A stretch of 64,000 bases of DNA from Astropecten irregularis (GCA_963971285.1 OZ020254.1:2294001-2358000); one strand, 5' to 3'; positions 1-12,177 are shown, counted from the first letter of the stretch. Notes: generated from the sequence alone by a model not told the origin. Numbers and translations are program-made.

Positions 1-216
1 TACGAAATGAGGCTTGAGGCTAGGCTTGGGATTTATTTTGCTACCGCCATTTTGCATCCTGAATGAAATGAAGGCTTGAGATAAAATGACGAAGCTGGAG
101 CCTTTCTTCGGCTTCGTCATGTGGCCCAATCCCTTCATTTTGTTTTGTGGGCCTCAAAATGGCGGGAGTTAAATAAGTTTCAAGCCTAGCCTCAAGCCAG
201 GTTTCGTAAAGGCCCT
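1..216. mobile_element. MITE family E, copy 1
   Basis: Foldback element cut by the window edge. The left end (ACGAAATGAGGCTTGAGGCT) is repeated inverted at the right end (AGCCTCAAGCCAGGTTTCGT, about 190-208). An inner hairpin around GACGAAGC...GCTTCGTC sits near 88-118. A second copy is at 53126-53338. Confidence 0.7.
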
Positions 217-1934
217 GGCTGGCTTGAGACAGATATACAGTGTATGCTAAGTCTTACCTTTTGGAAAAACTGAAGAGTCTCCGAAGTGGTATGATAATGT
301 ATATAATATCCCTTCTTGCATTCAAGCCAATCAGATGACAGAACAAATGCATGTACCACTTGCAGCACTAATACTAGTAGGCCTATACATGTAGATGTAG
401 ATGTACTTTCAGGATCTAACTGTTATCCTCGGAATGAAGTCACACACAGCCGACCATATCGGCAGAGTACAAACAGTTCCTTATAGATTATTACATGGGA
501 GAGACCGTTGCTAAGTTGATAAAGTTTCCCAGCACCAATGGGTGTGTGAGAGAACTGCCAGTACCATCCAATGCCGAGCCTGAGCCAATCCACAACTTGA
601 TCCGGTCAAGATTACACACTAGACTAAAAAAAAACACCACACATCAAACTGCTTCTAATAGTGCAGAAATGGTCCACAGATTCTACAGAGGGTAGTGGTG
701 GGGTTGTTAGTCCATCTACATTTAGTTAGGTACAAGTTTGTTCAGGTTTGTTGCGTGTTATTACCGCCCTGCTTAGCGTGTTATCACTGTCCGTCATCTA
801 GAGTCAATCAGGGTAGAGCCTAGCAACTAGCAGTAGGGTGCATGGTGCATGGACTGTGTGAGTGCTGTACATGTGTGCACAAGGCCAGCTAAACCCAAAC
901 CAGACGAACAAACTCAAAACACCCCCTAAACCGCCTGCTGATGCTGCTGGCCTAGCCTGCGCTGCACAGTCAAACCAAAACACTGCTCCTGCTTGATATA
1001 TTATGCTCCACCACACCATACCAGTGCACACAGGGCCAAGTCCTGGCCTTGGTTTCAAAGTCGCACAGAGCTGGTTAGTGATCAACTACTTATGTTCAAC
1101 CTGGTTTCATAGACTTGCCAAAGTAGCTCGGAAAAGTGATGTTTTTTTTTCACATTTCAAAGTCAAATCAAAACCTATGACCCAAAAAACAAAAATGTCC
1201 AAAACATCAGTAATATAGTGCAATCAGCAATTAATTGCACATGTTCATAAATTTGGGTTCTAGTTCTGAATTTCTTTGTGGCAATTTGTAACCGTAAAGT
1301 TTGTCTAAATTCTGGGGTTGTTTTCGTCGTTGTTCTTGTTTCGGTCATTGTTTTGAAGTGGAGGGCAAGTTTTAAATAGTAGTTTCATAGTCAAAGAACC
1401 AATGAATGACAAGATGCAATTTGATTGGCTACTGGGTTGACTTGTTGATTGAACCAAAAACTGCTTGTGCTTGTTTTGTTTGGTTTCTTTTTGCTCTATT
1501 ATATTGGCTGATTGGACAAAATGCGGCCTCTTCTTGACCGGTAGGTTCACTGGTCAATTGTCTGGACACTTTTTTTCTACTGCTCGTTGAGTTTTTATTT
1601 GCACTGGAGAATAATTTTTCTTCTTTCAATCATTGATAATGTACGGGTTACTTTTTTATATTGCAGAGTGATATGCAATCCATCAAACTTTTCAATATCA
1701 TCTATTTATAATTTGTATTTTTCACAATTCAAACACTCGGCTTGAGCTATGCATTACAGAGGAGTACAAAAAGCCCACTTAGCTTTTTGTTGAAGTGTTC
1801 CCAAATAAATGTCCATTGATTATTCTATATTGACAAATTTACCTGACTAAACAGAAAACTTTCTATTCACAGGTTTAATTAATATACAGATCCCGATGCA
1901 ATTGTTTTTTGAGTATTGAAATAAAAATGAAAAG
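217..1934. other. No gene seen
   Basis: A+T-rich sequence with only short chance open frames (for example 495-695 on the plus strand, with no splice or similarity support). I see no repeat family or RNA gene here. Confidence 0.5.
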
Positions 1935-2046
1935 TAATAAACTGCTCACCAGCCAAAATAATGACCTGAAATTTACAAAATGCTTGGAGTAAGGGCCTCA
2001 GACATGTTTCGATCCTAGCAGGGTCAAGTTTATCAAAGGCTAAGTA
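1935..2046. repeat. Repeat family K, copy 1
   Basis: Segment with AATAAACTGCTCACCAGCC, ATGACCTGAAATTTA, and TTTCGATCCTAGCAGG. It is shared with 2068-2231, 4869-5093 and 42864-42996. The family contains inverted GATCCTAGCAGGATC / GATCCTGCTAGGATC blocks. Confidence 0.6.
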
Positions 2047-2067
2047 TTAAAAGAATTAAAAGTACAT

Positions 2068-2231
2068 GTAATAAACTGCTGCAAACTGCTCATCAGCCAA
2101 AATGACCTGAAATATATAGGAGGACCTGACGTATTTCAATCCTAGCAGGATCTTTATAGCCCTCATGTAGCCTTTGAGAAAGATCCTGCTATGATCGAAA
2201 CATGTAAGGCCCTCCTTACTCCAAGCATATA
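2068..2231. repeat. Repeat family K, copy 2 (near-complete foldback)
   Basis: Contains both arms: CAATCCTAGCAGGATCTTTA at about 2136-2155 and its inverted counterpart AAAGATCCTGCTATGATCGA at about 2179-2198, separated by a short spacer. Likely a non-autonomous foldback element; its ends are not defined. Confidence 0.6.
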
Positions 2232-2890
2232 AAAAGAATTGAGTGTACAGAACACAGAACAAAACAAAACAGATTGACTTAAGCAAGTTTAGGAACAGGG
2301 ACAAATGAAAGACAGCAGTGAAGTTCTCAAATGAACTTGGACAAGCAGGAATGGACTGCAGAGCGGAGGATTTGGCCCGACAGGGGGTACGCCACGGAGA
2401 GTCTGGGAATGAAAGACCGACTAGTCCCGGCCTCAGCTCAGGCAGCTTTGGGAACTTTGGAATAGGTTCTTTTAAACCCCGTTGTCCAGACTAACAACAT
2501 CCTCAGGTGTTGGAGGGACTCCAGCTCCGACATGAAGACCAGAGTTTCAAGAAGAAGACAAAGTCCTGAGAGTTTGGGGTTTCTCTAGCCCTTCCCGCCC
2601 GCCCGCTGGGAGGGTTGGGGAACACCACGGGTGGCGTTGAGAAACTGAATCACAGGTTCCGATAATGATGACGATGATCATGCAATGCACGACTTGATTT
2701 ATTATAGGAATCTAAGAGTATGACAAAAAGTTTGGGGCCGCTGTGTAATCTTATCTGTATTCTTTTCTTATCAAGCAAAGAACAGATTTTGTGTCAAAGG
2801 GCTAGTGTTTCAGTTTTGATTGAAGGAAGATTATATGTGTACATTAGTCATTCAATGTTTCATCAGCCTGTCACTTTTCTACTTCCAAAC
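2232..2890. other. Unassigned, G+C-richer block at 2340-2650
   Basis: The block stands out from its A+T-rich surroundings. No frame on either strand is convincingly coding. It could be 3' untranslated or exon sequence of the minus-strand gene, but I found no supported splice pair. Confidence 0.3.
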
Positions 2891-3167
2891 AGCCGCTGTT
2901 CTAGAGCCAATATCTTTCGGAGGGGCTACAAGAGCCATTCTTTTTTTTTGGGTGGGGGGCTAGAAGAGCTAATATTGGAGGGGGATACACCCTTCTTAGT
3001 AGAAAAGCAAGCACCTATAGCCTACACAACATTTTTTAATGTAATTGCTTCTTAATAACTGAAAAGATCCAGTATTTTCCAGAATTTATTATTTTTTTCA
3101 ATTGGGAGGGGGGTCTAAAAAAATTGTTGTGAGGCTCGAGCCTCCCCCCCCCAGAACCGCGCCTGTT
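2891..3167. repeat. Dispersed repeat family L, copy 1
   Basis: Shares with 15022-15296 the order GTTCTAGAGCCA, GAAGAGC..., CACCTATAGCCTACACAAC, TAACTGAAAAGATCCAG and a final G-rich tract. Low-complexity G and T runs divide it. Not classified. Confidence 0.6.
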
Positions 3168-3479
3168 GCCAAATCATATTTTCAGAGATATTTATCTTGG
3201 GCAGCATTTTGAGGAGGTCCACTGTACATGTGCCTTTCACTAGAAATATTAAATTGTTTATATACATGTCCACGAGCAGGTGTAATGTGTCTCAAGGAGA
3301 TACAAAAACAGTACCCACTCTTGTGATGGAAAAAAGTATACATACGTCATTTTTATCAAATCGTATTTATACTGACTGTAGTCCTGGAGATTAAGTCAGG
3401 TGCTCTTTCACAGGAAAAGGAAAACTTCCTGTTTATGTTCAGTTTGAATATATTTGAATGATTTTACGTCCAGCCTGTT

Positions 3480-3836
3480 TTAAAGGTCATACTTTTGTTT
3501 TGTCAAAGAAATGCAGATTTATGGGCAAAAATATCAAGGAAGATACAGTAGCAGTCATCTGTGACATTTTCAGTCCCAAACAGTGCCCATTTTTGGAGTG
3601 AAAAACACCCACAGTATTTAAACAAATCCTTTCACCGTTATTTTTTTATCTTTTAGAGATCACAATTGTTTTTGGTTAATTGGTTTTACTCTTTTCTGGA
3701 TAGATACATCATTCCAGGCAGAAACATTTTAACAGTATGTTTCTAACATTACCATCTTTATACCCTGTAAGTTATAGGTGAATCTGTGAAGATTTCTGTT
3801 TTGGTCAATGCTACCTGAGTATGATACTACCTTTAA
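3480..3836 (-). mobile_element. TTAA-MITE family A, copy A1
   Basis: Reverse-oriented copy bounded by TTAA. It carries the family interior (AATGCAGATTTATGGGCAAA, AGTCATCTGTGAC, and ACCATCTTTATACCCTGTAA) and the end GTATGATACTACCTTTAA. The 123 bp to its left (3357-3479) recur inverted beside copy A2. Confidence 0.75.
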
Positions 3837-4868
3837 ATGTCACTTATCGCGTACAGTGAACCTTTCCCTGTGTATTTGGGAAAAACAATTTACATTTCAG
3901 CATCGTTCCTCCGGGGTTTTTTAATCCTCCGATCTGTGAATTCTTGGCTTTTTTTGGTCACTTCTAGGCGATAATGAATTCCAACCGAAGAAAGGTACAA
4001 CCCAAGGCAGGTGTCCGTTAGAAAAAAACAAGGGGGACTGATGAATGGTTTGCAATCTGCAGCCTCCTATGGTAGAGAATATTGTATGAAAGGGCTAGGT
4101 ACAAATGAAAATGACCAAACAAATTCTTCACTTTTGAAAAGCACATTCTAAAAGACTAAATGCAAGTATTCTGATCTTTAAGAACTGCTTATAATTCTAA
4201 AATCTTACCAAGTTTGGTTTGGTTTCATTTCGATTGCAGATATTGTCATAATATCAAAAATGATAATTTTCTTGGTAACATCAAAGAAGATTTGAGCAAG
4301 AACTGTTGTAACCAGTGCGAGGGGCTTATAAATGAAGATAGTTCTAGAAGTAATCGCAGATTTATATAGCAAAGTGGAAATAAACGTGGAAGCATTACAG
4401 TTGTTAATCATGACATTTTACGAGTTGATAAGGGGGGAGGGGGAAAGGGGAGGGGGGCTCCCTCATGCATTACCTATCTCTCTCATGCATTACCTATCTC
4501 TCTGTCATCAGTAGAGCCTGTGATTACAGTTACACTGATATCATATGCACTGCTCATCAAGCGAGCACATGAAGGCACTAGGCAGTTTGCATATCATTTT
4601 CTTTGGGACAGTGAGCTACCATAAAAATGACTTTTGTGCCGGCATGATTTTCCTCTTGCATGCGGTGTAGTTGGTTGTCTCCAAGTTGCCTGTAAAAGTT
4701 GCCTTGTGTAACGTGGCCCTTAGACTTAAACCTAACCCCCTCGATATCCATGAGACCTGCTGAACAAATTGAGCCATCAAGACCCAAATCGATCCAATTT
4801 CCTGTAAGGGAAAAATACCTCTGCCTCCTCTCATTTTTTTCCGTTGAGCAATTATCCTAAACACAAGT
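3837..4868. other. No gene seen; short tandem duplication
   Basis: Contains a G-rich patch at 4431-4458 followed by a 20-bp unit duplicated in tandem at 4461-4500 (YCTCATGCATTACCTATCTC). The minus-strand open frames at 4578-4864 overlap in two frames and have no other support. Confidence 0.4.
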
Positions 4869-5093
4869 TAATAAATTGAGCTGCAAACTGCTCATCAGTC
4901 AAAATAATGAACTGAAATTTATAAAATGCTTGGACTTAGGAGGGCCTGGTGTGGTTTGATTCTATAGCAGGATCTTTAACGAAGGCTAAATGACAAGAGG
5001 ACAAGAACATGCAAGTAAATTTGCACGTTCTTGTCCACTTGTCAATTGGCCTTCGATAAAAGATCCTGCTAGGATCGAGATGCGTCAGGCCAT
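4869..5093. repeat. Repeat family K, copy 3, with inner hairpin
   Basis: Family K arms surround a long near-perfect inverted repeat at 4991-5043 (GACAAGAGGACAAGAACATG against CACGTTCTTGTCCACTTGTC, spacer about 9 nt). Confidence 0.6.
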
Positions 5094-6372
5094 CCATCCA
5101 GCTGCTTGTTTTCGTGTCTGCCAGGTTAAAACTGCCCCCACCCCTCCTTTCCCCCTCGCCAAATTACATGTACAGTACGTTCAAAATCAGAGAGAACTAT
5201 CTAAATTCAGCGATGATTTGTGAGCAACAGAGTGACTCTCGTTTCCTCTAACCATTACGGCCGTATCGTATATCCCAATTAAAACTGACTTGTCGGGGTG
5301 ACGGACACTTGACACTAGCATCAATTGGAGATCGCCTTCCTCCCAACAAAGTTAATGAAATATGGCAAGCCCAACCACTAAGAAAAAGAAGGGATGAATC
5401 AAGGACTTGAAGCCAAATCCTGCATCTTCACTCAATTAGGCTTAGAAATATGATTCTCTGTGCACTCAAGATACTAGCCGGAGGCGGGAGGTATGTGGAA
5501 AATAATATCTCGACACAAAATAGTTAAAAATACATTGTGTCATATTCAACAAATTGTGGGAATTAATTCAAGTAAAAAAAAAAAAGACCATCAGGAAACA
5601 TGACAGCTTTGTTCAGATTAGGTTTCGGAGTAATCATTCCTTGTTTGTTTTCATACACATCAGAAAAAGGACCTTTCCTGAGTACACAAAGCCTTAAATT
5701 TAATGGATGCCACGGCGACCACATTCGCCACAACATTCATTGCCCTGGTTCTTGGCCTTGGTGCCCCCTTCAAATGTTTCCATAGACATTATGATTTTCC
5801 AATGGAAGTGCACCCGTGCAATGGAAAAGTGGCCTTGCCCCATTCAGACCCAAATTCATGGCCTCGAAACAAATAATAAACATAAATCTATCTTCAATTT
5901 TCTGCAACTAAAATGTACCAGTTGCTTCTGATGGTACACAGTATACTGCCCTCTATAGGTCAAAACTTGCCAGTCATTGAGGAACTGAAAAATTTCACTG
6001 CATTAAGTTTGTACATGTAGGTTGCTTTTCAACTTTAATATGAATCTGCATAATACACATCTGGCATTTGCACCTAGGAATTTTGTTAGGTATGTTCACA
6101 AAACTTAGCGCAATATTTTTGCTAATATTTCAGACTGATGTTTTTCCACTATTCCTACTGTAGCTAGATAGAAATCTATTTTTAATATCTTCTCTATCAT
6201 TGGGGAATTTGTTTTACCTTACATTTTGAGAAATTATTGCCAGACCCACAATGTTCAAATCTGTAATGAATATGTGTTGCTTTGAATTTAAAGGGTGCAC
6301 ATGAATGGTATTCTATCATGTTTATAAGCAAAATCATTGAGATTGTTAAATTATGCCCAATATTGTAAAAAC
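5094..6372. other. No gene seen
   Basis: Short overlapping plus-strand open frames at 5600-5931 lack splice signals or recognisable protein features. No repeats recognised. Confidence 0.4.
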
Positions 6373-6734
6373 TTAAAGGTACTATCATACTTTGGTAGCA
6401 TACCAAAACAGAAATCTCCACAGATTTACCTATAACTTATGGGATATAAACATGATAAAGAAGATGATAGAAGAAACATATACCGTTGAAATTTTTCTGA
6501 CTGAAATGCTGTATTTATCCAGAAAAAGAGTAAAACCAATGACCAAAAACAATTTGGATCTTCAGAAGATCATGTGAAGAGATTTTTAATACTGTGGATG
6601 TTTTTCATTGTTTTCTCAAAAAGTGGCCACCGTATGGGACTGGGAATTTCACAAATGACCATTACTGTATCTGTCTTGATATTTGTACCCATGAATCTGC
6701 ATTTCTCTATCAAAAACAAAAGTATGACCTTTAA
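6373..6734 (+). mobile_element. TTAA-MITE family A, copy A2
   Basis: Forward copy: TTAAAGGTACTATCATACTT at the left and GTATGACCTTTAA at the right. The interior includes CAAAAAGTGGCCACCGTATG and the TTATCCAGAAA block. The right flank (6735-6855) matches the left flank of A1 in inverse orientation. Confidence 0.78.
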
Positions 6735-6855
6735 GACTGGATGTTAAATCATTCAAATATATTCAAACCGAACATAAACAGGAAGTTTTCCTTTTCCTGT
6801 GAAAGAGCACCTGCCTTAATCTCCAGGACTGCAGTCAGTATAAATAAGATTTATA

Positions 6856-8360
6856 GTCTAAAGTAAAGGGGATTTTGATAACTAATTCAAGCTTTCCAAA
6901 CGGAGATCAAAGTGGATTTAGAAGTGGTATCAAAAAAACAAAAAAACAACAACACTTCTAAAGGTAACATAAACTGGTAAAACTGCAGCAGTGTCAGCAT
7001 ACAACACTGTACCCGCACAGTCTTTTTCTTACCTCAAAGAGAAAAAAAATACCTGTTAACAAAGAGAAATTCAATTTGACAGATGACTGGGATGCAGACC
7101 TGAAAACTGATATTTTCCGAAGGGGGATGCATAGAGGAGAGAAAGACATTGACATTTAAGAAGTTGAGAAAGTCACCCAACTCAAAACGCCTCCAGCTTT
7201 TTTAAACAAGCAAGTTTAAGTATATACTGTACTAGCAGGATAATCTTTCCCATTAAAGTTCAAGGCTTAAATTGCTGAATCGCTGTTCATTTCTCAAGGA
7301 GAAAGGAATTTCCGGTCAGCCCATGTGGCAACTGTACACAGCACTTTATCAAATTAAAGCATCCTAACAGAATCTTTCCAAGAAGTAAAGCCTACGCTGC
7401 ATATCTACATTTCCCCCTTTAGCTACTAAACTTGTTATTCTGGAAGCTTCTATCTATCGTCAAAAACTCTCCCCCGACAGCTTCAGCATCATCATCCGTG
7501 GCATTCACCTGGGCTGAACTCCATGGATGTCTTGGCGGATCAGCTTAGCTCGAGTGGCCTGGCTTCACTTCACATTCTTGTCTCCTTGGAGTGGACGGCG
7601 CTGGTTTGTGTCAGGGACAAGTGATCCAAGAATTTGAGTCACATCACCCCTACTGAGATTTATTAGTCGGAGGGAAACCTAAGTCAGATAGGGTGTACAG
7701 TGTCTAGTGTGTATATTACGACGCTACTAACTTGCACTGTATGTATGCAGTGAAGTAGGACATAGTACATGGTATGTACAACATGTATGCATCTATCATG
7801 TCAGATTGAGTTTTAACTGCCATCGGTACTAATTGACTTCAAGTTTATGAAGCCTAGACTGATTGAAGAACATTCTACAATGCGCAAATCAAATATCAGT
7901 ACAGTTTTACTGTAAGTGAGCAATCAATAAAGATACTACTTGAAAGATAAAGGCCAGCAATTGACTGTACATTAATTGAGATGCCATAGAGGCCATGAAC
8001 TCTCATAAACTTGTCAAAGCTTTGATCTTAATTTGTCTTTACTTATATGTAAAATTCTCCTGAACAGAAGCACACATGCATTACAAATGAAAACAAAAAC
8101 AGCCTTGATGTCCCATTTTTCAAGACCATTTAAACAAATGTGATGTTACAGTGTACTGTATTGTAGTACTGTACACATGCTGTGAATGAACCTTGTTCTT
8201 ATTGGGTACACATTCTACATGATATACATGTATGGCAAGCACATTAATTACATTTGTAGGCCTATGTACAGTGTATGTAAACTTCAAGCGGCAAAGGGCA
8301 AAGCTATGAAAGGTACTACATGTACATTTTCACTGAACATTTGAGGGAATACAACCCATT
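6856..8360. other. No confident gene; G+C-richer block near 7440-7690
   Basis: On the minus strand a frame at 7652-7565 is preceded by AATAAATCTCAG and ends in TGA after 28 codons. Its phase would fit the possible exon at 10640-10582, but the evidence is too thin to call it a terminal exon. Confidence 0.25.
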
Positions 8361-9021
8361 AAGGCAATGACCAGGGGCAGCAAGAGCAAGGCAATGACCA
8401 GGAGCACCATGTACAGTAAGGCAATGACCAGGAGGTACAGAGGCAATGACCAGGGGGCACAGAGGCAATGACCATGGGGCACAGAGGCAATGACCAGGGG
8501 CATGAAGGCAATGACCGGGGGCATGAAGGCACCAAGACAATGACAAGGGGGAACCAGGGCAATGACCAGGGGGCACAGAGGCAATGACCAGGGGGCACGG
8601 AGGCAATGACCAGGGGGCACAGAGGCAATGACCAGGGGCATGAAGGCAATGACCGGGGGCATGAAGGCACCAAGACAATGACAAGGGGGAACCAGGGCAA
8701 TGACCAGGGGGCACAGAGGCAATGACCAGGGGGAACGGAGGCAATGACCAGAGGGCACGGAGGCAATGACCAGGGGGCACCAAAGCAATGAACAGGGGCA
8801 CCAGGGCAATGACCAGGGGGCACCACGGCAATGACCAGGGGACACCAGGGCAATGACCAGGGGCACAGAGGCAATGAACAGGGGGCACGGAGGCAATGAC
8901 CAGGGGCACAGAGGCAAAGACCAGGGGCACCAAGGCAATGACTGGGGGCACGGAGGCAATGACCAGGGGGCACAGAGGCAATGTCCATAGGGCACAAGGG
9001 CAATGACCAGGGGGCTCTGAG
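8361..9021. repeat. 22-bp minisatellite
   Basis: About 30 imperfect tandem copies of a unit close to GGCAATGACCAGGGGGCACA, with 1-4 bp length variation. A larger block of roughly 138 bp is itself duplicated (about 8493-8630 and 8631-8768; the marker is the variant CACCAAGACAATGACAAGGG). All three minus-strand frames are open through it, because the unit's complement lacks stops. The resulting 230-260 residue frames are repeat artefacts. Confidence 0.93.
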
Positions 9022-10581
9022 GCAATCACTCCAGGCTGGAGTCCAATGCACCATGCACAACTCTGAAGTAGAGAGGCACCAAAACCGCTGCTGTTCAAGG
9101 TTCAAGGTCCGCGCATTGACAATTCAAAATTTGCGACAATCTGCTAAGATGCCTGAGGAAATCTGAGCCTTCCAATTTTTGTACTGAGCACATAGATTTA
9201 TATATTGAACTTTATGCAAATAGGATAAATAAGACAAAGTTGCAACATATAGGCCTAAAAGTTTCTAGAAGTATAAATTCTTTGAAAAAATTTATTTGAA
9301 AAAAAAAAATCACAATTTGTCAAAGTCTGCACTATTTGCCTCTTTAGTGGAACCTTCAAAACAAATGTAAATTTCAGACATTTGGTTAGCAAATGTTTTC
9401 TGTGAATTAGAACCAACAGTTCAGAAATTGAAGACATCTAGGAAAAGACAGATATGGTTAGAGGTTCAATGCCAAATCCTGTTTTGAGATAAAAACATGT
9501 TATTTTGTGTGTGTTTTTCATTTTCTGTGGGTTTGCTGACTCGCTCACTGACAAGGACAAACACCCCCACAGCTTCTCCGATTGCAGCCTGAAGTACTAG
9601 CCATAGGCCTCAAGCACTGCTTGTCTGGGTTTTTAGTGGAGGAGTAGGGCTTAGTCATCCAACATTTAACTCACAAATTATCGCCCACGCATAAAATCCA
9701 TCCAAAAACAAACAAAAATACTGATTTATGAAAAATCAAAACCAAATCCAGTAGCATCCGGGCAGTTCCTGAAACCTTAAATGCAGGTTTGTTCTCGTCA
9801 GTTCTACGTGTGGACATCCATTCATAGAGATCACAGCTCGATTTCACGAAAGGCTAAGACAGATATCGCAACATGCGTATCAATCTGAATTGCTTTTTAA
9901 GCAAAAGGTGATGTCACAATGCTAGTTTTCTATGGAAACATGAACAACTCATCAAAAAGATAAATCGCAAATCTTTGTGAAATCGACCTCTGCTGTGTGG
10001 TGTTGTTTTGGACAGCTCCAGTTTTATGAATCAGTCAGAGACTGAAACCAACATAACAGGAACCAAAACTGACGAGGACATAATTATTAAACACACATCA
10101 GCTTGAGTCAATGTCCTATACAGAGGGGAAACGACAGAGATTTGTGACATTGTATCGTGGGCCAGAGTGAGGCTTTAACCACGGAATGAAAAAGTGTCCG
10201 ATTCAATTTGCTCATCTTTCTGTTCCCACATGTAAAGTCCAAAGAATAAAAAAAAATTATATATATTTTTTATACACTGTAAATTATTTGATCCAAGTAA
10301 GAACGGAACTGGCTTACAAATCAAGTTTAGGAACCTGGGCCTACTTTTGTGTATGCAGTTTGTACAGCACATGTATACTGTGGCTAACAATTGGGTTTCT
10401 ATTTTTTTTTTTTTTGGGGGGGGGGTTGATTAATTTGTCGGTTATAAACTATCCACAGAAAGCCAAAACAAAATTCCTTTAAGACAAGTAAATCATGTCT
10501 TTGCGGCTCCTTTCAGCAATTTGTCACGTTTCACGTTGGACGTGGGCCAAAGATGTCAAATTTCACTGTCATAAACCATAC
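9022..10581. other. No gene seen
   Basis: A+T-rich sequence with homopolymer tracts, including a T run then G9 at about 10401-10426. No repeat family recognised. Confidence 0.4.
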
Positions 10582-10640
10582 CTGAACTCTCCGGAACTGG
10601 AAAGTATTTTGAAAGCTTCAAATTTCCACCATCCATGCCA
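10582..10640 (-). CDS. Possible exon 9 (FERM F3-like fragment)
   Basis: Candidate exon of 59 nt between TTTTACCAG|TGG and GTTCAG|GTATGG, in phase 0 with exon 8. It reads WHGWWKFEAFKILSSSGEF, which resembles the mid-F3 strands of FERM domains (W-x(n)-I/F-x(3)-S-x-S-G-x-F). The strands that normally precede this in F3 are missing, so another exon would be needed between 10641 and 11370, or the match is chance. Weak evidence. Confidence 0.25.
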
Positions 10641-11370
10641 CTGGTAAAAGTAACAAACAAGTGTGTGAATGACATCGACATGTGTTTGTATGGCCTACAG
10701 TGTATGTCCACGTACATGTACACGTACGCCACAAACCTTATTCAGAAAGTATGCAAATGTACCATGCAGTATAAATGAAAAATTTGTGATAAATTTTTGG
10801 GGAAAGAAATCCATTTTTCTATTTTTTTTTTCATTCGTTAATGCCGGTGTATGTCGGCATGTGTTACATTTTATGTTGCTGTAATTTGGTTATTTTCGCA
10901 CGGAAGCTCGATTTTCCCTCAACGGTATACAATCAGACTTAAAATGTTACTACGGAAACCACCCTGGTTTGAAAAATTGACAGTACTAGCTTATATATCA
11001 CATTATACAGACCTGCCTGCTGTGTCTGCGGTTGCTGTCGAAAAAAATTTGAAATATTTTTGGGGTCCAAGATCAAAAAACAGATTATATGTTAGTAGTC
11101 ATTTCTGCAAAATGTAGGCAGACCTTCAACTGAGAAACGTCCAAGTTAAAATGACACTCATAAATTTGTCTCCACCTCAGGGTTATATAGGCCTGAAGGA
11201 ATATTTTATAATACATATTTTGAAGTGATTTTCGATGGAAAACAGGGGGAAATGAAACCCCCACCAAAAAAAATATTTTAAAGTAAAGAAATCAATTTTT
11301 AAACTTCAAATTTTTTTTAAGTTGTAAACTTTAAGAAAGAAAAATTAAAGAATTTTGTTTTTAAACTCAC
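10641..11370. other. Intron 8 or later (3' of exon 8)
   Basis: Follows the GTGAGT donor of exon 8. Two weak minus-strand candidates for extra exons lie here: TTCCTTCAG|GCC at about 11188, and a frame with LILDPKN near 11050. Neither is convincing. Confidence 0.3.
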
Positions 11371-12177
11371 CTTTTTTTTCAGTCGACTTCCGGCCATTTC
11401 CTTGACGTGGAACATCTTACTCCCATACAGAGGCAGCTGCTTACAAAACTCCACGTACATCTGTTTTGCCCTTGAATTGCTCTTGGTAGGGTCCTGCAGA
11501 TCCACAAGAGCACCGGAATAGCACTGAAAGCACCTCCTAGCGGATTTCTGGACGGCTCGGATGTTTGTGTAGCCATGCGGCAAGCATTTCTTCAAATTCT
11601 CCAGGCACACTTTGTCCGCGCCGTACTCTGGAATGTTACTGGAGTGCGTAACGATTATGTTGGGGCCAGCGTCCGATATAATTCCCTCTGTCCGTGGTAA
11701 TGGGCCGTCACTGTCATCAGCATCGGTATCGGGGACAGCTCTGAAGGACCCGGAAGTCTTGAGGTTGTGGTATCTGTCATCCAAGCAAGGAGTGTGATGC
11801 TGAAGCTGATGTTGTTGGTGAGGGGGAGGATGTTGCTGCCAGAAAAGGTGCTGACCGAGATGGAGCTGCCCATCGATGATAGGACTCGGACGGCCCGTCA
11901 TTGTCATCAGCCCGTCCTCCAGGATAAAATCGTCGATGATCGGGGTCTCCACATCCTCTGACGGGAGATCCAGCGTGACTGTCGGCAGGCCCATGGCTGG
12001 CTGGTTTGTGATGACAGCCGGCTGGTGGCGGAGAGGGTAGCGTCGGGTCTGGTTCTGGTGTTCCGTGGTCGGGACCTTGTCCTGGCCTGATGACTCAGCC
12101 AGCAGTTGGAGGGCGGCTAGTTTCACTGCATCTTCCTGGCTGCACGGGAGGTGTTCTTCAATGATGTCTCGATTCAA
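11371..12177 (-). CDS. Ankyrin/FERM-type gene, exon 8 (FERM F2 lobe)
   Basis: Internal exon of 269 codons, residues 1355-1623. Acceptor GTTCTTGCAG|TTG and donor AAAAAAAG|GTGAGT are phase 0. Two blocks look like the helical F2 lobe of FERM domains. LNRDIIEEHLPCSQEDAVKL with AALQLLAES matches the start of F2. RAKQMYVEFCKQLPLYGSKM with FHVKE matches the end (the Leu-Pro-x-Tyr-Gly signature). About 150-200 residues of His/Gln/Asp/Pro-rich, probably disordered sequence split the two. No F1 (ubiquitin-like) lobe is evident before it, since exon 7 runs straight in (DLDQLYQK-LNRDIIEEHL). FERM domains bind membrane lipids or cytoplasmic tails. The gene continues beyond the donor, so the protein is incomplete here. 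Confidence 0.86.

Noticed and set aside
8361-9021. CRISPR-like array
   Set aside because: Head-to-tail repeats with no unique spacers, in animal DNA.
8316-9105. Three 231-260 codon minus-strand frames rich in HCLCAPWSLP-like words
   Set aside because: Direct products of the 22-bp minisatellite, open in all frames; no promoter, splice or domain support.
11317-11370. Extension of exon 8 beyond the donor
   Set aside because: A strong AAAG|GTGAGT donor precedes it, and the extra residues are Lys/Phe-rich read-through of intron sequence.
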